64,000 nt of DNA from Cepaea nemoralis (taxonomy: Eukaryota; Mollusca; Gastropoda; Stylommatophora; Helicidae), in the NCBI GenBank assembly GCA_014155875.1, contig JACEFZ010015062.1, positions 164,501-228,500 on the forward strand, given 5' to 3'. The notes under the pieces were generated by a model that saw only the letters and a program-made list of their open reading frames with translations, was not told where the DNA came from and searched no databases. The stretch's first letter is position 1. The number at the start of each line of letters is the position of its first letter. The position numbers were made by a program, and so were the translations under genes. Shown in pieces: positions 9,436-18,859 of this stretch.

Positions 9436-10151
9436 GTCATAAAGTCATTAACAGATTCTACGTATTCACTCATTTCAGGGGCACACAGCGACACAGTGTA
9501 CATGTCAAAAGCTTGCCTGCACAAGTCGAGTTGAGTTGAGTTGAGCTAAGAGCCGACTTCACTGCACTCAGGACATTCCCATACGTGCTCCGTCCCATCG
9601 TTCAACAGCCAGGAAGAGTCATACTACTAATTGCTCCCACCGCTATCTGACTGAAAACTTTCACGGTCTTCCCTCTCAGTCTGGAGATACCCCCATTCCC
9701 CCCCCCCCCTCCCTTCCTGAGAACTGCTGTAGATCCCCCGCAATCTCATTCTTTCCACACACGGGTTCTCAGTCTGTTCCTTCACCTTCTCCACAGGGTC
9801 CCTCGGGCGCACGACCACCTCTCCCTTGTCCATAGTTAACCTACCACCAAGAGGTTGCAATCTCTGCAGCCTATCAGTCTGTTCATCCCCCCCCCCCCCC
9901 GCACCCCACATGGCCAGGGGAAAATATCCATACAATTCTCACAATCCGCGACCTCAGAAGCAAAGACAGCCACTCCACGATAAAACCTAACTCTCCACCC
10001 TACAAGGCACACTCCCTGAATCCGTAATGAACACAATGTGTGCTGCAGTGGTCTCTTTCAACCAACGGAATGCCCCCGCCACCATCCACGCCTCCACTTT
10101 CACGCTGGAGGCATCGCAAGTCCCACATTCCTGCACAATAAACTGTCCTGC
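9436..10151 (-). pseudogene. Candidate 102-nt exon, gene copy A, split by a LINE
   Basis: With the LINE at 9,525-10,129 and one copy of its 9-bp duplication removed, the remaining 13 + 89 bases form a 102-nt exon with acceptor CAAGTACAG at 10,152 and donor GTGAGAGG below 9,436. It is open in phase 2-2, reading QDSLLCRQAF at the start and EMSEYVESVNDFM at the end. Copy B has the same length and splice sites (60,570-60,671) but two stop codons. The exon is therefore damaged in both copies by different events. Skipping it would keep the frame. Confidence 0.5.
9525..10129 (-). mobile_element. 5'-truncated LINE (RNase H region), inserted in a candidate exon
   Basis: Flanked by the 9-bp duplication CCTGCACAA (9,516-9,524 and 10,130-10,138). 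The minus strand carries part of the RNase H fold (VFITDSGS; later DRLQRLQPLGG and MDKGEVVVR) and ends with a (CTCAA)n tail at the left. Poly-C runs at 9,699 and 9,890 break the frame. Copy B has the empty site near 60,650. Confidence 0.85.
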
Positions 10152-10437
10152 CTGTACTTGTGAGGCAAGCCAAGTGAAACTAATGTCGGTGTTAACGTTC
10201 ATTGTTTTTATGTTGAGTCACAAAACGCCTGACCACGTTACAGACGTGATTAAAATAGACATTTCCCGGAACTGTATCCGTGTAGCAGCCGCCTTCTGCG
10301 TGATGTGCATACACTTGGTGTATACTTGATGCACACTGTTACATCGGTCCTATAATCAAGCAAGCATGAAACAAACATGAAATGAAGTTCACAGGCAGCA
10401 GCAAGATTATACCAAAGATAGGTCCTGCTTGCTTCAC

Positions 10438-10479
10438 GTAGTCCCACACACGAAACCATTCGTGAACACATGTAAAGTG
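10438..10479 (-). CDS. Candidate 42-nt exon, gene copy A (tentative)
   Basis: Acceptor GGAGTTGTTCAG precedes 10,479 and donor GTGAAG follows 10,438, giving a phase 2-2 exon open in the required frame (TLHVFTNGFVCGT). The block is conserved in copy B (about 61,932-61,972) but there it is one base shorter, so that copy would be frameshifted. Another frame across the acceptor (MAGVVQHFTCVHEWFRVWDY) also looks protein-like, so the exon model is uncertain. Confidence 0.25.
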
Positions 10480-10867
10480 CTGAACAACTCCAGCCATCAA
10501 AGAAGCAGACAGATATGACCTTAAATAAGGCAGAGGGCTAAGCAGACAGATATAAACATAAAGAAGACAGAAGGCTAAGCAATCAGATATGAGCCTAAAG
10601 AAGATACAAAAGGCTAAACAGACACGGACGACTGAAGAAATCTGATCCAAGCTGATGGGCTCGAGAAAACTAGGTCACAGTGACAGAACAATATTATAAG
10701 TTCGTACAGAATTAGAAGACAAATAAATACACACAGGTAGAATACTAATGGTTAGATGAGCGTGCAACATAACTGAATTACAATCTGATAGGATACATTA
10801 CAATCTGATAGGATGCACACAAATATTCGCAAACAGATAGTGGCTAAATTAACGTACACAACAATGT

Positions 10868-11253
10868 TAGTTAGTTAGTCGACAGATCATCCTCATTGCA
10901 CATCGAACCATTCAGTCCATAAGTGCTCGGATCCCCTCCTCAGCAAATCCCGCAGCGTGTAGCTGCTAACGACGCCAGTTCTGTGTTGGTTTATCAATCT
11001 TCTTTGGCTTCCTGCGTAGTGTTCTTGTTGGCCATATCTATTTTAATTTGCTGTTCTCGTAACCTGACGATGGTTGTAGATTCACAGTCATCACTTGGTT
11101 CTCGCAAAAGTCTTACTTCTCGTAGAGTATTCAGAATGTCAGCCTGGTCCATGGCTCGCCCGCCTTCCACAGTAGCCTTGCCCGCAAGCCTGCAGCCCGC
11201 TCATTTCCTTGTACAAACTGCATGCCCTGGAACGAAAATGAAACTAATCTTTG
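10868..11253 (-). mobile_element. 5'-truncated LINE (RNase H C-terminus), second copy
   Basis: Near-duplicate of 6,425-6,806 with the same (CTAA)n tail. The flanking duplication is CGTACACAACAATGT (10,853-10,867) versus CGTACAGAACAATGT (11,254-11,268). Copy B shows the uninterrupted site near 62,205-62,217. Confidence 0.82.
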
Positions 11254-11269
11254 CGTACAGAACAATGTG

Positions 11270-11750
11270 TCTAGTCTTATTGTTCTTATTGTACAGAACA
11301 GTAAGATTAAACACATGATGTTTGAAACAACAGACAGGGAAGGTGTTAATGGAAGGTGACGCCATGTCACAGAAATAGAATGAAAACTTTATGTTGGAGA
11401 AAGAGAAGAGTTAACTTAGAATGTCCATCTATACCAAACGAAGAGGTGACTGAAGCTGTAAAACATGTGAAGAAAGGAAACACTGCTGGGACAGATGAAA
11501 TCACTCTAGAAGAATGACACGCGCTGGGAGAAATTGGAATGGAAATATGAACTAAACAGATGAATTAAATTCAAACAGATAATATACCTTAGGATATGCT
11601 GTAAACCAAGAACTGGGAGCAGTTGCGTACGATGAACTGTGTGCAAAGAACTTCATAAATCACTCGACCAAAACTTCTACTCATAATTTTAACTAGAAGA
11701 ACTTAGAGAAAAATAAAGATATAATGGAAGGGTAAGAAACACACAATAAA
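11270..11750 (+). mobile_element. LINE polymerase relic (N-terminal palm region)
   Basis: Broken frames on the plus strand read EEVTEAVKHVKKGNTAGTDE and a GEIGMEI-type stretch, the region just ahead of the catalytic palm in RTE-like LINEs. Copy B carries the same relic at 62,215-62,640, so it predates the duplication. Confidence 0.65.
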
Positions 11751-11810
11751 ATACACACATTCTGAACACTAAGAGAGAGAATAATTGAGACACAGACAAT
11801 GTATACTTAC

Positions 11811-11849
11811 AATGCAACTAGAACTCTAGGCTGGCCCAAAGCGCTGGAT
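11811..11849 (-). CDS. Candidate 39-nt exon, gene copy A
   Basis: Acceptor TTTCGGTTTACAG precedes 11,849 and donor GTAAGTATAC follows 11,811. It is open in phase 2-2 as SSALGQPRVLVA. Copy B has the same exon at 62,761-62,802 with a clean one-codon insertion (42 nt) and the same splice sites. It is the most upstream exon that can be paired, and the first exon with the start codon is not identified. Confidence 0.5.
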
Positions 11850-11905
11850 CTGTAAACCGAAACAACGCTAATCACATCAAACAGCTGAAGCTGAAGCCAG
11901 TCTGA

Positions 11906-12181
11906 CTGTCCAACCTTTTATGTGAACAGCGAGCCCTGTATCTGCTGCAACGTGGAAGTAATCTCATCACCGAATCCACTGACATCCGTGAAGCCGTCAT
12001 TGTCTCGCGTAAGGATATGAATATCCTAGAAGTGAACAGGCAGCTTCAAGATCGTACTTTCTACCAACTGTGTCTCGGAGATGGCGCTGTACTGAATAAT
12101 AACAAAGTGACACTGAACCTGTTAAACAAGGGCTTCTGTCCCAATCAGCAACGTCCATTTACATTCACGACAGTTGTGTAG
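11906..12181 (+). other. Isolated 91-codon open frame, possible exon
   Basis: Open from just after a stop at 11,903 to a stop at 12,179, with protein-like composition: EQRALYLLQRGSNLITESTD near the start, SRKDMNILEVNRQLQDRTFY in the middle and FCPNQQRPFTFTTVV at the end. There is no ATG near the start, but an acceptor-like TTTTATGTGAACAG lies at its beginning and TAG|GTAAAC at its end. It lies beyond the end of the A/B duplication. I do not recognise it. It could be a terminal exon of a host gene or a relic of a mobile element. Confidence 0.35.
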
Positions 12182-12534
12182 GTAAACCTAATGTATGCAC
12201 ACTGTACAAATACACAGGCCCCAGATAACCCAGCCGTATCTTCCTGCGCGTGTTCAGCCAAACATATCCGTCTCTCCATCTTTGGGCAGCGTTTCTCAAC
12301 CGTTGATAGGCGACCTCTCATCATACATGGCGTACACACATCGGGCCATAGTGTGTGTAGAAAGTTACTACACATGTAATTTATGTTTGTCTCTTTATGG
12401 GTCAACTTGGTCAATAGGTATGACAACAAAACACTGGCAGAATCACTGAACCGTGTACATAATTAGATAATTATGTTTGTGGTCACTAGGTATGACAACA
12501 ATACACAGAGAATCACTGAACCGTGCTTCTGTAT

Positions 12535-12773
12535 TTTTTTTTCCGCATATCCTTTACAGGACATCGCTGTCAACAGCAGCATCTTTCAGCTGTCTGTTGA
12601 TTTCTTGGCAAGATTACGCTCAGTAGTTTGCCATTGCTTTCTGAGCGGCCGGCTCAGTTATCCCGCAAGTCACCAGCGGGGGTCGAACCGCTTCCAGCTC
12701 TCGTCCGCTACGAGACTGCGTGATAAACGGGATTACGGAGAAAGTGTTGTAAACCCTCGGCCAGAGAGAACGG
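12535..12773 (-). mobile_element. tRNA-derived SINE, family 2 (full insertion)
   Basis: Flanked by the 13-bp duplication CGTGCTTCTGTAT (12,522-12,534 and 12,774-12,786). The minus strand has a B-box GGTTCGACCCC and then the shared body CAGAAAGCAATGGCAAACTA ... TGTTGACAGCGATGTCCTG. The other full copy is at 27,234-27,484. Confidence 0.9.
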
Positions 12774-13039
12774 CGTGCTTCTGTATAGATGACAGTTTAT
12801 ATTACAGTCTCAGCAAGCTCTCGTCGCCTCACTTTGCCTGTTTACTGCAAGCAGGCCCACTCCCACGCGTGTCTGTTCTGTTGTTTGTCCATTAAAAATG
12901 ATGATGACCATTAATTTCATACAGTTGAGTTGAAAGTATGGAGCCGTGAGTTCTAAGATGGCTGATAAGCCCTATTTTGGCTCGAAATATTCTTTGACAA
13001 TGTGGGAAAATAATGTTTGACGTTCCATAGGAGGTGTTC

Positions 13040-13440
13040 CTGCAGTGGTTTTTCAGTCCAGCCTTTTCTTCACAGCTCTTGCAGTCCTGGTTGCTTCACA
13101 AGTGACTGCACCCTTATATAATGATGTACGCCACGAATTACGGTCTTTAGCAGCAGTCTCCAGGTGTCAAGATGAATTCCAAAAGCTTTCAGTGAAATTT
13201 TCAGAGTGTCTTTAAAGCGTTTCCTCTGGCCGCCCTGTGAGCGTTTACCACAACTCAGTTCGCCGTACAAAATTTGTCTAGGGAGTCCGTGATCTGGCAT
13301 ACGAGTTAAGTGACCAGCCCAGCCAATCTGATTTTTCTTTGTGGAGTGTGGATACTGGGCATGGACGCTCTTTCTAGAACTTCAGGTCTGGGATCTTGTC
13401 TTACCATTGTGTACTGTATACATATGACCACACTTTATCT
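13040..13440 (-). mobile_element. LINE reverse transcriptase extreme C-terminus
   Basis: The minus strand reads SMPSIHTLLTKNQIRWAGHL, then RMPDHGLPRQILYGELSCGK and RSQGGQRKRFKDTLKISLK, the conserved C-terminal tail of an invertebrate RTE-like LINE polymerase. Same family as 1-360 and 30,870-31,380. Confidence 0.8.
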
Positions 13441-13679
13441 TGTTAGGACGCCATTCCTTCACGCAGCTTCTGTCTCCGTCTAGTATGCAAGGATGAGCCC
13501 ATGAAAAGGGCTTCCGACTCTGTGGCTATCGGAACCATCCTTTGCCATCAGTTTCTGTCGACCTGGCTGTGGCGTGGATGTCGAACTAGGCTCATCGGCC
13601 GTGCAGAGGCTGTCCACTCAATATCTTAATAATAGACCCTCCGACCATAATTCACCCTATAACCCACCACCCTCATAAC

Positions 13680-14945
13680 ATCGAAGCTGTGTGTGTGGAT
13701 GGGGAATGTGTGGGTGATGTGTGTGTGTGTGTGTGTGTGTGGCTTAGGGATGTGTAGATGGGTGAGGGATGTGTATGTGTCGGGGCGTGATGTGTGAGTG
13801 GGTGGAGGATGTGTGTGGGTGGGGATATGTGTGATCGAGAGATTTTTGGTTGGGGTGGGTGGTTGAGGGGTGTGTGGCTGCGTAGTGGAGGATGTGTGGG
13901 TGAGTGAGTGAGTGTGTGTTGGTGGATGGGTGGGGAATGTGTGGGTGGGGAGAGGCGTGTGTTGTGTTGGTTGGGGATATGTGTGTGGTGTGTGGGTGGG
14001 GATGTGTGTGTGGGTGGAGGGTTTGTGTGGTGTGTGGGTGAGGGTATGTGCGAGGTGGGTGGATGAGGGTATCTGTGTGGGTGGGGATATTGTGTGGTAT
14101 GTGAGTGGGGGATATGTGTGGGGTGTATAGGTTGGGGAAGTGTGGTGGTATGTGGGTGTGGGATTTGTGGGTGAGAGATATGTGTGTGTGGTGCATGGGT
14201 TGGGAATATTGTGTGGTGGGATGTGGGTTAGGGCATGTGTGGGTTGGTGGAGAATGTATGTATGGGTGGTGAGGTCTGTGTGAGTGGATTGGAGATGTAT
14301 AGGTGGTTAGGGAGATGTGTGGGTAGGGAGATATCAGTTGGTGGGGATGTGTGTGCATGGTTTGGGGATGTGCGAGTGGATGTGCGATGTGTGGGTTGCT
14401 TGGGGATGTGTGTGCGTGGGTGGGGAATATGTGGTCGATGGAGATGTGGTTTCGGAATGGGTGGTTGGAGATGTGGGTGGGGAGAGGATATGTGAGTGAG
14501 GGATGGGTGTGTGGGTTAGGATGTGTATGTGGGTGGGCGCAGGTTGTGTGGGTTGGTGGGGGATGTTTGTGTGGGTGGCGAGTGTGTTTAGGTTGGGGGA
14601 ACAGGTGAGGGTAGTGTGTGTGGATGGGGATGTGTGGGAGGGGGATGGATCGGTTGGTGGGATATGTATGTGTCCCTGGGTGTGTGGGTGGGTGGGTGTG
14701 TGTGTGTGTGTGTGTGGGGGGGGGTGATGTGTGGGTAGGTGGGAGATTGGCCTCATAAAATGGTAATTTGCCTTGTTTATGTTTACAACATTCATTTCAC
14801 AATGTTTTTCTTTCTTCCTATGTGAATGTATAATTCTCTTGATGGACGAAAGATGAGTGATTGGAAGGGCCGAATGTAAGACGGGCCTGCGTACCCAATT
14901 TGTGACCCTTTTAAAATAAAGTTGATTTGATTTTATTTGAAGCTA
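13680..14945 (+). mobile_element. Retroposon with long G-rich minisatellite, copy 1
   Basis: About 1.05 kb of GTGGGTGGGGATGTGTGTG-type repeats (13,690-14,740) followed by a unique 200-bp 3' part (GGAAGGGCCGAATGTAAGAC ... AAAATAAAGTTGATTTGATT). The same unique part and the same repeat type occur in reverse orientation at 31,895-33,195, where insertion boundaries are clear. The 5' end here is uncertain. Confidence 0.65.
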
Positions 14946-15179
14946 AAGTTATACTCCCGCCATTTATCCATCCACGTCATGCATAAACTACTAACGTCTT
15001 CTCAGAGAGACCGTCACTCGCATACAGGCAGGACCACGACCTTAAAGGTGTGCTAGTTTCCAAATTGACTCAATATAAAATAACACAAAGTAATGCAGCT
15101 TCACAAACTCAGCTACGGAGAACACAGGAAGTTGCGGCGACTAGCCTTCATCAGCAAAGAAAATACATACACACAACCA

Positions 15180-15715
15180 TCCATCCATCCATCATGTGCT
15201 ATGCCGGTAAGCGTAGGCAGTCATGTTCTGCCATCTCACTTGATCACCAGAGTCGTGGATCATCTCTGTGTTTCTGTCTCGACCATGCCACAAGGCCAAG
15301 CCATCCAGGTACTTGCGTCTAGGTCTTCCCCTTGGTCTGTTTCCCCTCGATCTTACCAGTTGTCACCAAAGTTCTCCAGATCATTTCTTCTCATAACATG
15401 CCCAAAAAAATTGTGACTGTCTACTTCTAATGTCTCTAATCAGTTTACGATCTTCATTTGTTTCTTGAAGATCTTGTTCATTGGTTTTTCTGGCTGTCCA
15501 TGGTATTCTTTGCATTTTCCTCAGAAACCACATTTCTACAGCCATCAGATGTTTTTCAGCTTGACTGCTCATTGTCCAAGCTTAACATCCATATAAGAGT
15601 ACAGGTTCTATGTAGCATCTCAACACTCTTTTTCTCGTTTCAACTGACATCTTTTTATTGGTCAGTATGTTTTTCATCTTGCTAAAGGCTACTGTTGCCT
15701 TGTACACACAACACA
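15180..15715 (-). mobile_element. RTE-like LINE 3' portion with (TGGA)n tail
   Basis: Minus-strand reading gives KATVAFSKMKN, ETRKRVLRCYIEPVLLYGC, AVEMWFLRKMQRIPWTARK, SQFFWACYEKK and a GNRPRGRPRRKYLDGLA segment, ending near RHST and the TGGA tail at 15,178-15,193. A few frameshifts. Confidence 0.8.
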
Positions 15716-15777
15716 ACAAACAATCACTTGAGTGACTACATTAAGTCATAAGAACGGAATGGGAAGAATGAAAAGAA

Positions 15778-15793
15778 GTGTGCGTGTGCGTGT

Positions 15794-15882
<89 letters not shown>
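15778..15882. repeat. (TG)n microsatellite
   Basis: About 100 bases of TG with rare GAG interruptions, 90 bp outside the LTR element. Confidence 0.95.
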
Positions 15883-15885
<3 letters not shown>

Positions 15886-15971
15886 ACCATGGAGATAAAA
15901 TGAAAAAAAAAAGTTTTTTTTAATTTGCTAGTTAACTTAGTATCCTATGCTGTGATACTAACATGTATCTT

Positions 15972-17888
15972 TGTCATAAGTCGGGGTGCCCCAACGGCTA
16001 GATGAAAGTCTTATTTACTGGCGAGCAACCCCAAATAGTCAGAAACTGACTAGGGACAAAATCTATATGGCTGAACTATAGGTTAGGCCCATGAATATCC
16101 AACGTACAGCTCTAAGTGGCTCGTTACAAAATTGAAATGAACTGAGCTGAATATTCGTCAAGGAATAGGAAAGAGAAGGTTAGCTAAGATAGATTTTTAA
16201 GTCTGAATTAAAGTTTAAGGACAACTATCATAGTACAGGTTTTTCTCCCTGACTGCTCCTTTCCTTGGTGTGTAAGTGAACCCCCACCAATGTACACATC
16301 ACGTATGCACAATTTTAATTAAAATATAACGAGAAAACTATGAGTTACAATACTACAACATTTATTTACTAATCATAACAATAGACATAGGATGATTGTC
16401 AATATGAGGATGATGAAATCATATACATATTGATATTGATGACAAACATTACGTAACTTTACTTGTTACTTGATCTATCTGGATCTGTGGTCCAGATCCC
16501 ACTCTCCAGTAGACAACAAAAGAAACAGCTTGCCGGTATTCTGACGAATGCTGGTCAGTCCTAGCTCTACCTAGTCTTCACTCTATCTTGAGATCTACAA
16601 CATAGGTGCTCCTTGTGAGAGCAACTATCGTCACTTCATCCGCTTCCATGCTTCAGCAAATATCCCAGCAGACTGGATCAAATGTGTATGTAACTGGCTG
16701 GGCACACAAGCGTTATTTACTTACACATGACTTGAGCTAAACAGATCACCTACATCAATTAACTAGACATAGTGAGGTCATAGGGAAGTACCGCACATTC
16801 AACTGTAAACTATATTCTGCTGTGGTAGTGGCCCGCCTCGACTCACGTTCACGTCCTAGTCTCCGCCACTTCGGTCAACAAATGGACACACCAAAAAGGG
16901 CAACTAGGATAGTGTACAAAGAAATGACAAGCATCTACCAAGACACCTAAAGGTATACCCAGACAATGATTGCCTTTCACAAGTTTCTACTTCTCAGAAG
17001 AGTAATACATGAAGCACAATTGATATTGAACACAGAACTTAGAAAGAACACTCAAGTAACCTACGCCAAAGATAGTTCTTGAAATAACCTAGATCAGATG
17101 TAGACTGAAAGTTCAAATGTCTAAAAGACTGTTGCATAGTTACTAAGAAATCCTTCCTAGAAGCCAATATAATAATCATGCATATGACTACAAACATTGA
17201 GCTGGCTGCCTACCTGTTCTGAAGTCAGACTTAATCTAAAAGGAAAAAGTCTAGCAGGGTTTTTTATACCTAGCCTAGCAGTAGACACTTATCTCCCAGG
17301 AATTCCATTCCTAAATTCTTCTTATCTCCTCCTGACGTTAATTGCAATTAACTCCAAGTCTGTCCAGTCATAAAAATTCTCTTAACCACTAACCCTCACC
17401 ATAGTGTCCACACCTGGATGGTTTTGCGTTGCCAGCCCCAGATCATGTTCACAGTCTTATCAGTGATTTCACACCTACCTGAGTCATCCAGTCAGAGTGG
17501 ATGGGGCTTGTTTATAGCCCTGGGGCTATTATCTCCATCTGGCGTTAATTGCCTTTATTCAACCACTGGCCCAGTTCATTGTTGATTCAGCCAGGGTCTA
17601 CCTGGACGAGAAGGTGCCAATGTGTCTGTGTGGTGTCATAGCCCGTCTGGGTCAGCAGTTTTTCAAGGTGTAGACTAATTTAAAATTATCTAGTTGTGTC
17701 CATCTCAAGTATCCCATTTTACTTGCCATATGCAAGCTTACGTCATGGCTAGAGGCTTTTGTGAATATCTTACCTCACGACTAGATAACCTTGGGTAAGC
17801 GTGATTAATTCATTCTTTCTCAATTTGGCCTCTCAAATTTGGAGACCGAGAAAAATATTCTGGGATGTTAAGGCGGCATTCCACGACA
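15972..17888 (-). repeat. Long terminal repeat (3' LTR)
   Basis: Length 1,917 bp, starting TGTCATAAGTCGGGG and ending CCACGACA. Near-identical to the other LTR from about 21,430 to 22,969; the corresponding first 400 bases differ mainly by homopolymer length. Confidence 0.88.
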
Positions 17889-17908
17889 GAGCTTCCCCCT
17901 TAAAAAAA
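17889..17908 (-). promoter_or_regulatory. Polypurine tract
   Basis: On the minus strand AAAAAAAGGGGGAAGCTC-like purine-rich sequence abuts the TGTCGTGG start of the 3' LTR, as expected for plus-strand priming in LTR elements. Confidence 0.65.
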
Positions 17909-18557
17909 GTTTCTGCCAGAAATCTTTTGTCAAAGCAAGCCGTACATCCCAGAATAATGCCTAAGCACTCTCCGTTCTGTATCTGCCTAAAGGTTTCCAA
18001 TATTCTTTGTGGCAGTGGGTTGTCCTGCATCTGCCTAAAGACGTCCCATTTCCATAACCCAAAGATACTCTGGATAGATCCTTGTACCTGGTTTTCGGCC
18101 GGGATTCCATGCAATAGCTTGGTAAAATCCGGTAATTGTCAGGAGGTTGTATTTTTACCCTTCTGGGAAAGATCACAATCAACGGGATTCTTCTACTACG
18201 GCCTCTGGGCAGCAATTGTTTTACACCATTCACATCACGTGATTTACTCCTTTCAGCCGAGGATGTCCCCGTAGTGAGGTCTGGCATAAGCTGGCCACAG
18301 CAAAGCTTGTCTCCGTGATATTCCTCCATCCTTTATAGATCCTTAACAGATCCATCAATAGCTTCCTTTTGAAAGGAATAATGTTACACATCATGGTCCA
18401 TGATATAAATTCAACTGGCGCTTTCCTCCTTCAAAGTCGGGCGTGACAATCTTCCCTCCTCGGTGTCGCGGTTTCCTTCGCCTGATAATCAGTTAATGGG
18501 GGCTGAGTTTCTCTGCATTAGAGTTTCGTGTGAAAAACCGTGCTAGAAATTGGAAAT

Positions 18558-18848
18558 TTAGTGTGCCAAGTTGTCCTGCCTTGGAGAAATAACATAGTTA
18601 TTCAAAGGCGATACAAGTGGAGTTACTTTTAGAATAAAGGTATCCACAAATAGCTGATCTACTCCTATCAAATCGACCTGACTGAAGGGTAGATTGAGTC
18701 CTAAGAGTGTTGATTCCAAACCACTCTTGACTTCTGTTACTTCAGGTCCCTGTTGCTGGAATTCCCTGATAACTTCAGCTAATGAGATGATAGGCATTTC
18801 TTCCTCCATCTTGTGCAAAGAATTTTCTTCTTTAGCAACTACAGACAA
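18558..18848 (-). CDS. Internal open frame of the LTR element (unknown, partial)
   Basis: 96 codons on the coding strand of the element, beginning in an acidic/basic stretch (KMEEEMPIISLAEVIREFQQ) and continuing KSGLESTLLGLNLPFSQVDL. It could be part of gag or of a late accessory frame. No zinc knuckle or protease motif is visible. The upstream boundary coincides with the start of the low-quality island, so the frame is probably truncated by sequence error. Confidence 0.3.
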   Translation of the reverse strand: MSVVAKEENSLHKMEEEMPIISLAEVIREFQQQGPEVTEVKSGLESTLLGLNLPFSQVDLIGVDQLFVDTFILKVTPLVSPLNNYVISPRQDNLAH

Positions 18849-18859
18849 TGTTTTCTCCC

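Larger units (their letters stand above)
1..11880. repeat. Segmental duplication, copy A
   Basis: This interval matches 31,080-62,835 in the same order and orientation. Matching blocks include 1-350, 1,560-1,930, 2,150-2,275, 2,574-5,200, 5,800-5,960, 7,690-8,760, 9,400-9,524, 10,139-10,680 and 11,280-11,880. In aligned unique blocks roughly one base in six differs by eye. The copy is cut by the window start. Copy-specific insertions (SINE 2,287-2,561; LINEs about 5,216-5,625, 6,425-6,806, 9,525-10,129, 10,868-11,253) have empty sites in copy B. Confidence 0.85.
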
